The position numbers and the translations under genes were made by a program. Shown piece after piece: positions 26,588 to 34,266 of a stretch of 40,603 bases of DNA. Each line of letters starts with the position of its first letter. Within the stretch, counting starts at the first letter, position 1. Under the pieces are notes generated by a model. It was not told the origin of the DNA. It ran no database searches and saw only the letters and a list, made by a program, of their open reading frames with translations. Origin of the DNA: Puniceicoccaceae bacterium (GTDB lineage: Bacteria > Verrucomicrobiota > Verrucomicrobiia > Opitutales > JAFGAQ01); assembly GCA_040224245.1 (NCBI GenBank), contig JBEGIR010000039.1, positions 1 through 40,603 of the forward strand. Reading direction: 5' to 3'.

Positions 26588-27226
26588 ATGTGGACTCTAG
26601 AACATCTGAATTGCCCTTCTTCCTGGGCACCTCTCACCTACGCCTGCGACGGTCAACCCCTGTTGCATCACAGCCGCAATGCCGCAGATGGCCGCTGTCG
26701 CATCATGGTCGCCAATCAAGGCTACATCGACATGACCTGCCTGCGCGATCCGGCAGCGGGTGCCCCCGGTGAACTTTCGATCCAGGGCATGGTTTTCCAG
26801 TTCAATGCACCGCTCACGCTCACCCTGGACTTGCGTGAGGATGGCAGCTGCAGCGTCACCTGCAATACGCTATCGTGGACTGGCTTCCTGTCGCCCATTC
26901 CTCAGATGCCAGGCAGCAACCTGCAGCGCTTCAATGAAATGGTCGAGCGCAAGCTCGTTCCCTACCAGAATCCACCGACGGGCACACCCAAATCCGAGGC
27001 CGAACTGTGGGAACTCGCCAAAACTCACTACCCGAACGATCCCTATGGTTACACCAAGGCACTCTGTCTCTACGACTGGACCAGTGCCAGTTTCATACGG
27101 CAGGACCTTTTCCACCAGTTGCAGTACACTGGCATTCCCGCCTGCCCACTTGATTTGCACACCATGGCCCGCGTCATCTGGGGTTGCAATTATCCCGGCT
27201 ACACTGCAGCGACCCCAACTTCATGA
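26588..27226 (+). CDS. Orphan cysteine-containing protein, family not recognised (first of overlapping pair)
   Basis: 212 residues from the ATG at 26588. An ATG at 26492, inside the end of the TonB receptor, would add 32 residues and would couple it to that gene; the sequence does not decide. No signal peptide or membrane segment, so cytoplasmic. Nine cysteines are spread through it (NCP, ACD, RCRI, TCL, SCSV, TCN, LCL, ACP, GCN). The middle is beta-rich (ELSIQGMVFQFNAPLTLTLDLREDGSCSVTC) and the C-terminal half has aromatic helices (ELWELAKTHYPNDPYGYTKAL). I do not recognise a family. Its stop overlaps the start of the next gene by 4 bases (ATGA), so the two are surely co-translated. Confidence 0.72.
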   Translation: MWTLEHLNCPSSWAPLTYACDGQPLLHHSRNAADGRCRIMVANQGYIDMTCLRDPAAGAPGELSIQGMVFQFNAPLTLTLDLREDGSCSVTCNTLSWTGFLSPIPQMPGSNLQRFNEMVERKLVPYQNPPTGTPKSEAELWELAKTHYPNDPYGYTKALCLYDWTSASFIRQDLFHQLQYTGIPACPLDLHTMARVIWGCNYPGYTAATPTS

Positions 27227-27819
27227 ACCAATTTGCGATGAAGCCCGCCACGAGTGAGGCAGACGTGTATCAACAACTGCTCACAGTTCAGTCAGACATC
27301 CACCCGCTCGCCCTTGCCGAAATGAATGTGCAAACCCAGGCACTGCTCACGCTTCCGCGTCCGACTGTTGCCGCATACCCGCAGCTCTACCGCGGTGCGA
27401 TGCCGATGTCCGGAGGATACGACACCAGCGATTTTTCCCCATCGCTCTTTGAGTTCGCAGGAAACACAGGTCCCGTTGATCAACCCCTGATCCAGCCCCT
27501 GGACCAGGCCCTGCAGGACACCCTGCAACCCGGCAAAATCCTCACCACCAAGGGTCCCTGGAGTTTTTCCAACGATCTCGATGGAGCGAAGGTCTGGCAA
27601 AACGGCATCCTCATCACCTGCAACCCACCCACCGGCGCCACGCTCTGGCCCTCCTGCGCAGACATCACGCCCTTCTCCCTCAATCCCGACACCTTCGAGA
27701 TCAATGTGCCCGCCAACACGCGCTACCGCATTGACTCCTATGAATGGATCACCCTGCAGGGAAAACCCGTCTGCCACTTCACCATGACCCTGCTCGGTTA
27801 CTTCGGCCCTTATGGGTAA
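27223..27819 (+). CDS. Orphan protein, family not recognised (second of overlapping pair)
   Basis: 198 residues from the ATG at 27223 inside the stop of the previous gene. No signal peptide. Sequence begins MNQFAMKPATSEADVYQQLL, has a central Gly-rich part with DTSDFSPSLFEFAGNTGP, and ends with a beta-rich segment (NTFEI-like DTFEINVPANTRYRIDSYEWITL, then PVCHFTMTLLGYFGPYG). I do not recognise a family. The base composition and codon pattern match the neighbours, and it sits in a four-gene same-strand run starting with the hybrid kinase, so it is probably a real gene acting with its overlapping partner. Confidence 0.72.
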   Translation: MNQFAMKPATSEADVYQQLLTVQSDIHPLALAEMNVQTQALLTLPRPTVAAYPQLYRGAMPMSGGYDTSDFSPSLFEFAGNTGPVDQPLIQPLDQALQDTLQPGKILTTKGPWSFSNDLDGAKVWQNGILITCNPPTGATLWPSCADITPFSLNPDTFEINVPANTRYRIDSYEWITLQGKPVCHFTMTLLGYFGPYG

Positions 27820-28091
27820 GTTGCTGTCCCGCATCGGTCATGGTTCGGGTTTCGATCAACCTGGATTCCGGCTCGCATTCGCAAGCCTTCCCACCCAACC
27901 GTCCCACGGCGGGACGAACTTTACCGCTATTATACACACAACATCAGTAGAATCCGACTTAAAAACCTCCCAATCAGGTCTACACCTACCCTGACATTGT
28001 GCGGTTGGAGAATGTATTTCGGACCGAGCCTTGGCGAGCGTTGCTGATGAGCCTCAACCGACATCTTCAAAAGCTAATTCCAGCGATCCAT

Positions 28092-28493
28092 TTAATACTC
28101 GAGCAAACGTAAATTTGGGATCCTGCGAAAATCGCCTGCATTTCGTGTCACCAAGGCTTGCTCCAACGACATCGCATGACAGGCAATCCACAAATCGTTT
28201 GCACCCATCAAACAGCCATTTGCTTTCAAACTGCGATAAACCTTTTGATAGGTGGAAGCCACCTGCGTGGAGAGGGTAGCGAACTCGACGCGGTCGCGTA
28301 CAAAATGCACGAAAGGATGGTCCTCTCGCGGAAAGCCAGCCAAAAACTCCCCCCACGCTACCGGAGAAATCTGCAAGCACTCGTTGGCCTGGTCCTTTAA
28401 AAAGGCCGCCACCGGCCCTTTGGTTTTTGCCTTAACCTCCCGTTGATCATCAATCACGTTTCCGTAGGGCTCGCGTTCACCGCGATGCCGCAT
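28092..28493 (-). CDS. Lone PIN-domain (VapC-like) protein, perhaps decayed
   Basis: 133 residues from the ATG at 28493; a GTG at 28457 would give 121. PIN-fold marks: SPVAWGEFLAGF (catalytic Glu), GANDLWIACHAM (catalytic Asp in the NDLWIA form) and LVTRNAGDFRRIPNLRLL at the end. The N-terminal strand reads VIDDQREVKA, where a typical toxin has LLDTNVLxxA, so the first Asp may be kept but the following Asn is not. No antitoxin gene is visible upstream on the minus strand; the upstream 500 bases hold only broken frames. It could be an orphan toxin, an inactive relic or a solitary RNase. Confidence 0.55.
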   Translation of the reverse strand: MRHRGEREPYGNVIDDQREVKAKTKGPVAAFLKDQANECLQISPVAWGEFLAGFPREDHPFVHFVRDRVEFATLSTQVASTYQKVYRSLKANGCLMGANDLWIACHAMSLEQALVTRNAGDFRRIPNLRLLEY

Positions 28494-28616
28494 CCTGTGA
28501 GGTAACTGAGGTCTCCGGCTAGTGAAGACCCTACGTTTCTGTTCAGTGAACAAAACCAGAACCAGTATCATAACAGTGACGAAGTTGAAGTGCCTGAGAA
28601 GGTTGAACCTTAAAAA

Positions 28617-28814
28617 CTCAGAGAAGGCACTGGAATAGCTACAGTCCCCCGGGGCAGTACCGCCACCGTTGTCATTCCTGAAAGCTTTGCTGGGAGCGTG
28701 CTCTATCAGGGCATCGAACAGGAACCCTCTCCCCATCACTCGAGCACCTTCGAAATCCGCGAAGGCGTTCATACCTTTGTGTGTATCCCAGTCGCCACCA
28801 CCCCAAACACCTGA
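28617..28814 (+). pseudogene. Probable remnant of the C-terminal end of an alpha-L-rhamnosidase
   Basis: A frame of about 65 codons without a start reads GIATVPRGSTATVVIPESFAG, then YQGIEQEP and FEIREGVHTF before a TGA at 28812. The VPxGSTATVxIP segment plus a closing xxxGxHxF strand is the pattern of the C-terminal beta-sandwich of bacterial GH78 rhamnosidases. No catalytic part is present upstream, where all three plus frames have stops (for example 28611-28613). This is family recognition by eye over a short stretch, so the assignment is tentative. Confidence 0.45.
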
Positions 28815-29323
28815 CCAACAAAGTCCAAAGGTCCGACGCATCCAACCTGTCGCACTGCACCCTCCAGATTTTCCAATCGCTCTCAGGGTTTGGCAAGTTT
28901 GCTTACTTCCCAATTGTGAACCCAAGACAGTGGTCCTTGTCCCCTCGGTGAGACTGAACAGGCATTCCATCCGCACCCAAACTTGCATGTCAATGCCACT
29001 CGCCCATTCCCGTCAACCAGGGTAAGGATTGCCCGGTAGGAATGACTGCTGTCGTGCTGAATCATCGAATGCATGACGGCACTTTTGGGGATAGGATCTA
29101 TTAGCAAAAGCACCTATATCATTCGATATACTATTAGCAATTTTAATTGACCTCATTAGGTAAGTTTTCATTTTCCGTTATCATCTGCTTGGTTGAACAA
29201 CCCTAATCATCCTGGCAGAAGCACGATTTCTACTTCTTGACCCGCTTGCCACTGCAATGATTACTGACGGAAACGGCATGGGGTTTACCCACAACCTGAA
29301 ATACGGAACCGACCCATCCCAAA
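28815..29323. other. Stretch without a supportable gene
   Basis: About 500 bases with no ORF having a start, length and composition like a gene. Short open pieces such as the plus-strand frame ending LSGFGKFAYFPIVNPRQWSLSPR could be coding debris but match nothing I can name. The part 29100-29200 is AT-rich (TATATCATTCGATATACTA) and probably holds the promoter of the porin at 29324. Confidence 0.5.
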
Positions 29324-30493
29324 ATGATTGCTGCCCTCTCCCTCCCTGCTCCCCTGTCGCTGGTTTTTCGAAACCCAACCCACGCATTCCGTTTGCTCTT
29401 GGCTTCTGTGCTGCTTGCTGCAACCGCAGAGGCACAGAAGAACTCTGACGAGAACGCATTGAGTTTTTCGGGCGACGTTCGCCTGCGCTTTGAGTCTGAC
29501 TGGGATTCCCAAAACAGTGCAGGCAACGCACGGGATGACCGAAAGCGGTGGCGCATCCGTTTGCGAGGCAATGCCGGACTCCAACTCAGCGACCAGTGGT
29601 CGATGGGCGCAAGATTGCGAACTGGGGATCGGGACAACCAGCAATCACCCCACCTTACGTTTGCAAGCAACAGTGGGGGGACCGATGATGTGAATCTGGT
29701 GTTCGACCGCTATTTCCTTTCCTACCAGAACGCTGGCATTTCGGGATGGTTCGGACGCAACAGCATGCCATTCTGGAAACAGAACGAATTCTTCTGGGAT
29801 GATGACGTGACCCCAACTGGCATTGCACTTTCGATCCGTCCGAACAACCGAAACTCTGCCATTACCACTCACTGGGGTGCATTTCTCCTTCCTGATGGTG
29901 TCTACAGGCTGCATGGAAGCATGCTATCCGGTCAGGTGAAATATGATGCTCCCATCGCTGCTGGAAAGCTGACTCTGGCAGCAGGCCTTCACAACATGAG
30001 TGGCAAGAGTGGAGCCGAAAACCTTCGCAACCGCAATGGAACCCGCGACTATTTGATCGGTGTTCTGGGAGTTCAATGGACCCCAAATCCAGACAAACTG
30101 CCCTTGGTGCTGGGTCTGGATGTGTTTGAAAATTTTGCCAACTACAACGGAGAAGATACGGCCCCCTTTCCGGCTTCTGACGCCGACGAAACCAGTGCCT
30201 ATGTGTTTTCGCTGAAATACGGATCACTTTCAGGTCCGGGGAGCTGGCAATTTGCCTATGCTTATGCCCATGTCGAAGCCTTTGCCGTCAATGCATCCTA
30301 CGCACAGGATGACTGGTTTCGTTTTGGCAGCGCCACTCAGACCGACAGCAGCGACTATTCCGGACACGAATTCCGCTTCACTTACAGCATCAACAACAAG
30401 GTAAACGTCGTCACCCGCCTATTCCTGGTCGATGCGATCTCCACGATTCAGGACGGAAACCGATTCCGGATTGATCTGAACTGCAAATTTTAA
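29324..30493 (+). CDS. Outer-membrane porin (putative porin family)
   Basis: 389 residues with an export signal (AFRLLLASVLLAATAEAQ-KNS). The mature part is alternating polar/apolar strands with many aromatic residues: VRLRFESDWDSQNSAGNARDDRKRWRIRLRGNAGLQLSDQWSMGARLRTGD, FDRYFLSYQNAGISGWFGRNSMPFW, and ends FRIDLNCKF with the terminal Phe. This is the layout of the bacterial putative porins of about 400 residues. It probably allows passive passage of small solutes. It lies 33 bases before the transglutaminase-like gene on the same strand. An unusual Cys is present in the last strand. Confidence 0.85.
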   Translation: MIAALSLPAPLSLVFRNPTHAFRLLLASVLLAATAEAQKNSDENALSFSGDVRLRFESDWDSQNSAGNARDDRKRWRIRLRGNAGLQLSDQWSMGARLRTGDRDNQQSPHLTFASNSGGTDDVNLVFDRYFLSYQNAGISGWFGRNSMPFWKQNEFFWDDDVTPTGIALSIRPNNRNSAITTHWGAFLLPDGVYRLHGSMLSGQVKYDAPIAAGKLTLAAGLHNMSGKSGAENLRNRNGTRDYLIGVLGVQWTPNPDKLPLVLGLDVFENFANYNGEDTAPFPASDADETSAYVFSLKYGSLSGPGSWQFAYAYAHVEAFAVNASYAQDDWFRFGSATQTDSSDYSGHEFRFTYSINNKVNVVTRLFLVDAISTIQDGNRFRIDLNCKF

Positions 30494-30526
30494 ACCGCAC
30501 CTTAACCCCAAACTGACAACCGCTCC

Positions 30527-31564
30527 ATGAAAAACCTGATTCCCTATATCTGTTTACCCGCCATCGCTTGCAGTCTGCAGGCAAATCCGGAACAAACCCG
30601 CACTTACCAGGTCGAACAATCCGTTACCCTTTCAGAAATTCCGCAAGGGGCCGACCACGTCAAGTGGTGGATCGCCGTGCCTGACGACGACCGTTTTCAA
30701 GAAGTGCTCGACCTGAGCATCACAGATTCGCCGGGAGGCTGGCGCGTCGTGCGTGAACCCGACCGTGGAAACCGATTCATTCTCGTTGAGGTCGACAATC
30801 CAGAAACGGAGCAACTCACCGCCAAATTTGAATTCACCTTGAGGCGCCAACCCGTGAAGATCGACATCGATCCCGCAAAGGCAGGCCCCATCACAGACAG
30901 TCACCGGCAGTTATTCGCGGCTGAACTGATCCTTGACGCTCCGCACATGTCCGTGACTCCGGCCATTGCCGAACTGGCCAACAAAGCATGCGGAGACGAG
31001 ACCAATGTGGCCATTCAGGCCCGTCTGCTGCTCGATGCGGTGGCCGACAACGCCAACCACTACTCAACCGATTCCAGCGTACCCCGTTGCAGTATCGGTG
31101 ATGCAGGCTCCTGCATGGAAAAAGGTGGAGGCTGCTGCACCGACCTGCACTCTCTGTTTATTGCATTGGCGCGCGCAAAGGGGATTCCCGCAAGACTCCA
31201 GATGGGCTATCGACTGCGCGAACAAAATGAAGGCAAAACGGTTGATCCCGGATACCGCTGCTGGGCAGAATACTTCGTGCCTTCGTATGGTTGGGTACCT
31301 GCAGACATCGTTGAAGCCGACGATCCAGACGGCCTGGGTCGGGATCGCTGGTTCACCGGTCTCACCGAACGCCGCCTGTGGTTGAATCAGGGTCGGGAAT
31401 TCCAACTCCCGGGTCGTGACACTTCTGCAAACCGGGTCAGCACCATGGTCATCGGTTTTGCGGAAATCGATGGACAGGCCGTGCGCACGCTTCCAGATGA
31501 AGAGGCTGGAATTCCTTCTCAGCTTTCCAGAACCGTGCGTTTTGTTGAAATTGGCTCAATCTGA
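30527..31564 (+). CDS. Secreted transglutaminase-like protein with Arg in place of the catalytic His
   Basis: 345 residues with signal peptide (MKNLIPYICLPAIACSLQAN). An N-terminal beta-rich domain is followed by a transglutaminase core at about 160-265. The nucleophile Cys is C204 in GGGCCTDLHSLFIALARAKGIPAR. In the second motif the family has H-x-W-x-E...GWVPxD; here it reads RCWAEYFVPSYGWVPAD, with R244 where the His is expected and D260 retained 16 residues later, the normal distance. CGC to CAC would be one base change. Either the subgroup uses another residue or the protein is catalytically dead. The partner function is unknown; it follows the porin by 33 bases. Confidence 0.85.
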   Translation: MKNLIPYICLPAIACSLQANPEQTRTYQVEQSVTLSEIPQGADHVKWWIAVPDDDRFQEVLDLSITDSPGGWRVVREPDRGNRFILVEVDNPETEQLTAKFEFTLRRQPVKIDIDPAKAGPITDSHRQLFAAELILDAPHMSVTPAIAELANKACGDETNVAIQARLLLDAVADNANHYSTDSSVPRCSIGDAGSCMEKGGGCCTDLHSLFIALARAKGIPARLQMGYRLREQNEGKTVDPGYRCWAEYFVPSYGWVPADIVEADDPDGLGRDRWFTGLTERRLWLNQGREFQLPGRDTSANRVSTMVIGFAEIDGQAVRTLPDEEAGIPSQLSRTVRFVEIGSI

Positions 31565-31662
31565 GCTGAAAGGTTGGCACCGAAATGGGTTGTCACCCTT
31601 GCTCCACTTCCGTACCAATCCGAAAGTGGAGCATCCGCAGAAATGGTTCACTTTTGTTGGAT

Positions 31663-32664
31663 TCATTTTCGGATAGTGGAAATGGGACTGGTAAAAGCGG
31701 GTTTGAGTGCTTCCATCAATGCCGCAGCACTGTGGTGGCGAACAAGTGCGCTGGCCTGGCTCGCGTAGAGGGACTGATAATCGAAGTTTCCCAGCTCGGC
31801 GGCGCGAGTTTTCAGCGGTGCCATCAAATCGCTTTGCGCGGGAAATGGAAGTGCCGGAAGGGGCGACGACTCAAATTCGCGAATCGCTCGATTCTCCCGG
31901 AAGCGCGCGAGGCGTCCGGTGAATGCTCTGGAAAGCACAGTGCCCATGGGGCCGCGCGTGTGCAGCATCGCCTTGTGGCTCGGTGAGGCTCCGGATTCGT
32001 CACAGGCAAGGAAAGCAGTGCCAATCTGAACAGCATCCGCTCCGAGCGCGAGTGCCGCATTGACACCGCGAAGGTCCGCAATTCCTCCTGCAGCAATCAT
32101 CGTAATTCGCACACGTTCCTTTACAATCTGAATCAGTGCAAAAGTACCGTGCAAGGAGTCTTCGGCAGGCTTGAGAAAGGACGGGCGATGGCCGCCAGCT
32201 TCAAATCCGGTCACCACGACAGCATCCACATGCGCCGCTTCACTGGCCAGTGCCTCCTCAAGCGTCGTTGCCGCCCCCACCGTAACGATGCCCTGTTTCT
32301 TGCATTCCTGAAGGATCTCGGCCGAAGGGATTCCGAAGACAAAACTGAAGACCTTGGGTTTCGCGCGAATCAATGCCTCGGCCTGTCGTTCAAAGCGGGA
32401 TTCAAAACGTCCTGCCCAGCCCGGCATTTCAGCACCCAATTCCCGATAGACTGGAGCCATCGCATCCAGGTGTCGCCGAGAGGTTCCTTCGTCCAGCTGC
32501 AGTTGCTCTGCATCGTGATCCGATACCCACAGATTGATCGCGAAGGAACGTTGAGTCAGCTTGCGAATTTCATCGCACAACTCTCCTATGGCGTCTGCTT
32601 CGATCATGTGGGCACCAAACGAGCCCAACCCGCCCGCGTTGGAGACGGTTGCAACCAGCTGCGC
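31663..32664 (-). pseudogene. Nitronate monooxygenase (2-nitropropane dioxygenase) with lost N-terminus
   Basis: The family normally starts about 20-25 residues earlier with an IIQAPMAG strand that shapes the FMN site. Here the recognisable part begins at QLVATVSNAGGLGSFGAH (codons from 32664), preceded by a TGA at about 32681. Only a TTG at 32628 could serve as start, which would remove VSNAGG too. The rest is well kept: KVFSFVFGIPS, VVTGFEAGGHRPSF, MIAAGGIADLRGVNAALALGADAVQIGTAFLACDESGASPSHKAML. The enzyme oxidises alkyl nitronates with FMN. The break coincides with the truncated end of a DUF5069 frame, so a deletion probably fused the two genes. Confidence 0.75.
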
Positions 32665-32948
32665 AGGTCTTCGCGCGTTGCGTCATGACTGTCACGCACC
32701 GAAACAAAATAATCCTGTGACGGCGACCCCGGAACCGGACTGCCCGTTTCCTGGATGCGATTCCATGCTTCGATCTCCCATGGCTGCCGGGGGGTTCTTG
32801 CGTGATCGGCGATCCAGCGCAGAACCTCGCCATCCCCCGCACCTGCTTCCAGTTGCGCGCGCAGATCCGCATAGTCGACGCCCACAAAGCTCAGAAACTG
32901 CTGGTCCATTGGGTTTCGATTCGGTAACCAACTTTCCAAAACGAAACC
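32649..32948 (-). pseudogene. DUF5069 gene fragment, cut at both ends
   Basis: The minus frame reads NPMDQQFLSFVGVDYADLRAQLEAG, then DGEVLRWIADHARTPRQPWEIEAWN and SQDYFVSV...DATREDLRSWLQ, a clear DUF5069 central and C-terminal pattern (family: CPLDQxFxxFxGVD...TREFF...DIxTWFDxLDLD). The usual N-terminal 50-60 residues would lie where the HxlR gene now runs on the other strand, and the final DLLDLD block is missing because the frame enters nitronate monooxygenase sequence in the wrong phase. The frame remains open from 33170 to 32604, but the first 70 codons are antisense to HxlR. Confidence 0.7.
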
Positions 32949-32951
32949 ATC

Positions 32952-33323
32952 ATGGTCCCCGTCCGAAAAACCCAAGTCGACACACCACCCAGTGAATGCC
33001 CCTTGACCCAGTGCCTCAGCATCATCGGTGGCGCGTGGACTCCCAATATCATCTGGTATCTCAGTGCCACGCCGCGCCGGTTCAGCGAACTCAAGGGTGA
33101 CCTGAGAGGCATCTCCGCAAAGTTGCTCACCCAACGCCTTCGCTACCTGGAAGAGCACAAGGTCGTTCACCGAGAGGTGATCCCGAGTTCTCCACCCACT
33201 GTGGAATACACCCTAACCGAATTCGGAAAAGAACTGAAACCTGCCATCGAGGCCATCGCTGCGGTCGGGCACAAAATCAAATCATACAAGCAACAGGCTT
33301 CAACTGGAAACCCGCCATCGTGA
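32952..33323 (+). CDS. HxlR-family winged-helix regulator
   Basis: 123 residues. Typical HxlR order: SECPLTQCLSIIGGAWTPNIIWYLSATPRRFSELKGDLRGISAKLLTQRLRYLEEHKVVHREV, then a wing VEYTLTEFGKELKPAIEAI. Two cysteines near the start (C16, C21) could sense thiol stress, quinones or aldehydes as in some members. It is divergent from the DUF5069/nitronate monooxygenase remnant, and a 7-bp inverted repeat GGTTTCG/CGAAACC (32912-32918 and 32942-32948) precedes the ATG and could be its operator. HxlR regulators usually control an adjacent oxidoreductase, here the broken one. Confidence 0.88.
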   Translation: MVPVRKTQVDTPPSECPLTQCLSIIGGAWTPNIIWYLSATPRRFSELKGDLRGISAKLLTQRLRYLEEHKVVHREVIPSSPPTVEYTLTEFGKELKPAIEAIAAVGHKIKSYKQQASTGNPPS

Positions 33324-33375
33324 TGGCGACGCGGAACCCCAGGATAAGCCCCATTGCATCAACGATTCCCGACTC

Positions 33376-34239
33376 TCAACGGAACAACAGCACGGGAAAC
33401 CGACAGGTGCGCACCATCGTCGTTGTTGTGCTTCCAACAATCAGCTGGCGAATCCTGGAGTGTCCATAGGCTCCCATCACGAGCAGCTGGATCGATTCGC
33501 TTTGAATGGTTTCCGCAAATACTTTTTCCGGTTCACCCTGCTCCATACGCGCATCGACTTCGTATCCGGCTGACTTCAACGTTTCCGCCGCTTCCAAGAG
33601 ATCGCTCTGAATCGTGGCACACGGCTTTCCCACCGCCATCAGAATACATTTCAGTCCCTTGAGCAGCGACTGCGATGCCGCATACTTCACCGCCTTTTGC
33701 GCACTGGGACCTCCATCAAACGCGATCAGCATCGAGTTCACGGGCTGAAAACTGCGCGCCGCCACCAGCACCGGATGGTGGCAGGAGCGAATAACGCGCT
33801 CCAGATTTGCGCCCAGGTGCAACTTCGCAAAATCCGCTGCTTCACCGCGTTTGCCGATCACAACCAGCGACGCCTGCGCTTCCTTGTTTTCGATCATTTC
33901 CACCAATGAGCCGTGCCGGGATTCGAACCTAACACCCTCAAATCCCGACTCTGCAAAGTAGGCCTTGGCTTCTTCGAGAATCAAGGCTGCCTTGGCTTGT
34001 GCAGCCCGACCGCGTGCTTCGTCAAGCGCCACAAGTTCTTCTCTCAGGCGCTGGCGGGCATTGAGTCCAATGCTGCCACTCAGGTCAACGTGCGGAACCG
34101 ATTCCTGCCGGGAATCAATGATGTGCAGCACTTCGATGCGTGCGTTCAGACGCGATGCAGCCCAATGGGCATGCCTGTAAACGCTTGAGGCGTAGAGGGA
34201 GCCGTCGGTGCATGCCAGAATCTTGGATAGCGTTTCCAT
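33376..34239 (-). CDS. Tandem universal stress protein (two Usp domains)
   Basis: 287 residues from the ATG at 34239; three further codons upstream to 34248 are possible. Domain 1 covers about 4-145 and domain 2 about 150-287. The second has the full ATP-binding motif G-x2-G-x9-G-S in GAYGHSRIRQLIVGST; the first has a degenerate form (GKRGEAADFAKLHLGAN), so it may bind nucleotide weakly or not at all. Such proteins are cytoplasmic. It begins 27 bases after the SulP transporter stop on the same strand, a frequent pairing that suggests the stress protein modulates or senses the transporter. Confidence 0.9.
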   Translation of the reverse strand: METLSKILACTDGSLYASSVYRHAHWAASRLNARIEVLHIIDSRQESVPHVDLSGSIGLNARQRLREELVALDEARGRAAQAKAALILEEAKAYFAESGFEGVRFESRHGSLVEMIENKEAQASLVVIGKRGEAADFAKLHLGANLERVIRSCHHPVLVAARSFQPVNSMLIAFDGGPSAQKAVKYAASQSLLKGLKCILMAVGKPCATIQSDLLEAAETLKSAGYEVDARMEQGEPEKVFAETIQSESIQLLVMGAYGHSRIRQLIVGSTTTTMVRTCRFPVLLFR

Positions 34240-34266
34240 GAAAATCAAAAGGGTTCAGGTGAAACT

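Noticed and set aside
27899-27915. Short hairpin CGTCCC-ACGGC-GGGACG after the orphan pair as terminator
   Set aside because: Only 6 bp of stem and no T-tract follow, so it is not supported as an intrinsic terminator.
28494-28988. N-terminal extension of the PIN frame to 298 residues
   Set aside because: The upstream 165 residues are low-likelihood sequence covering the rhamnosidase remnant on the other strand; PIN proteins have about 130 residues.
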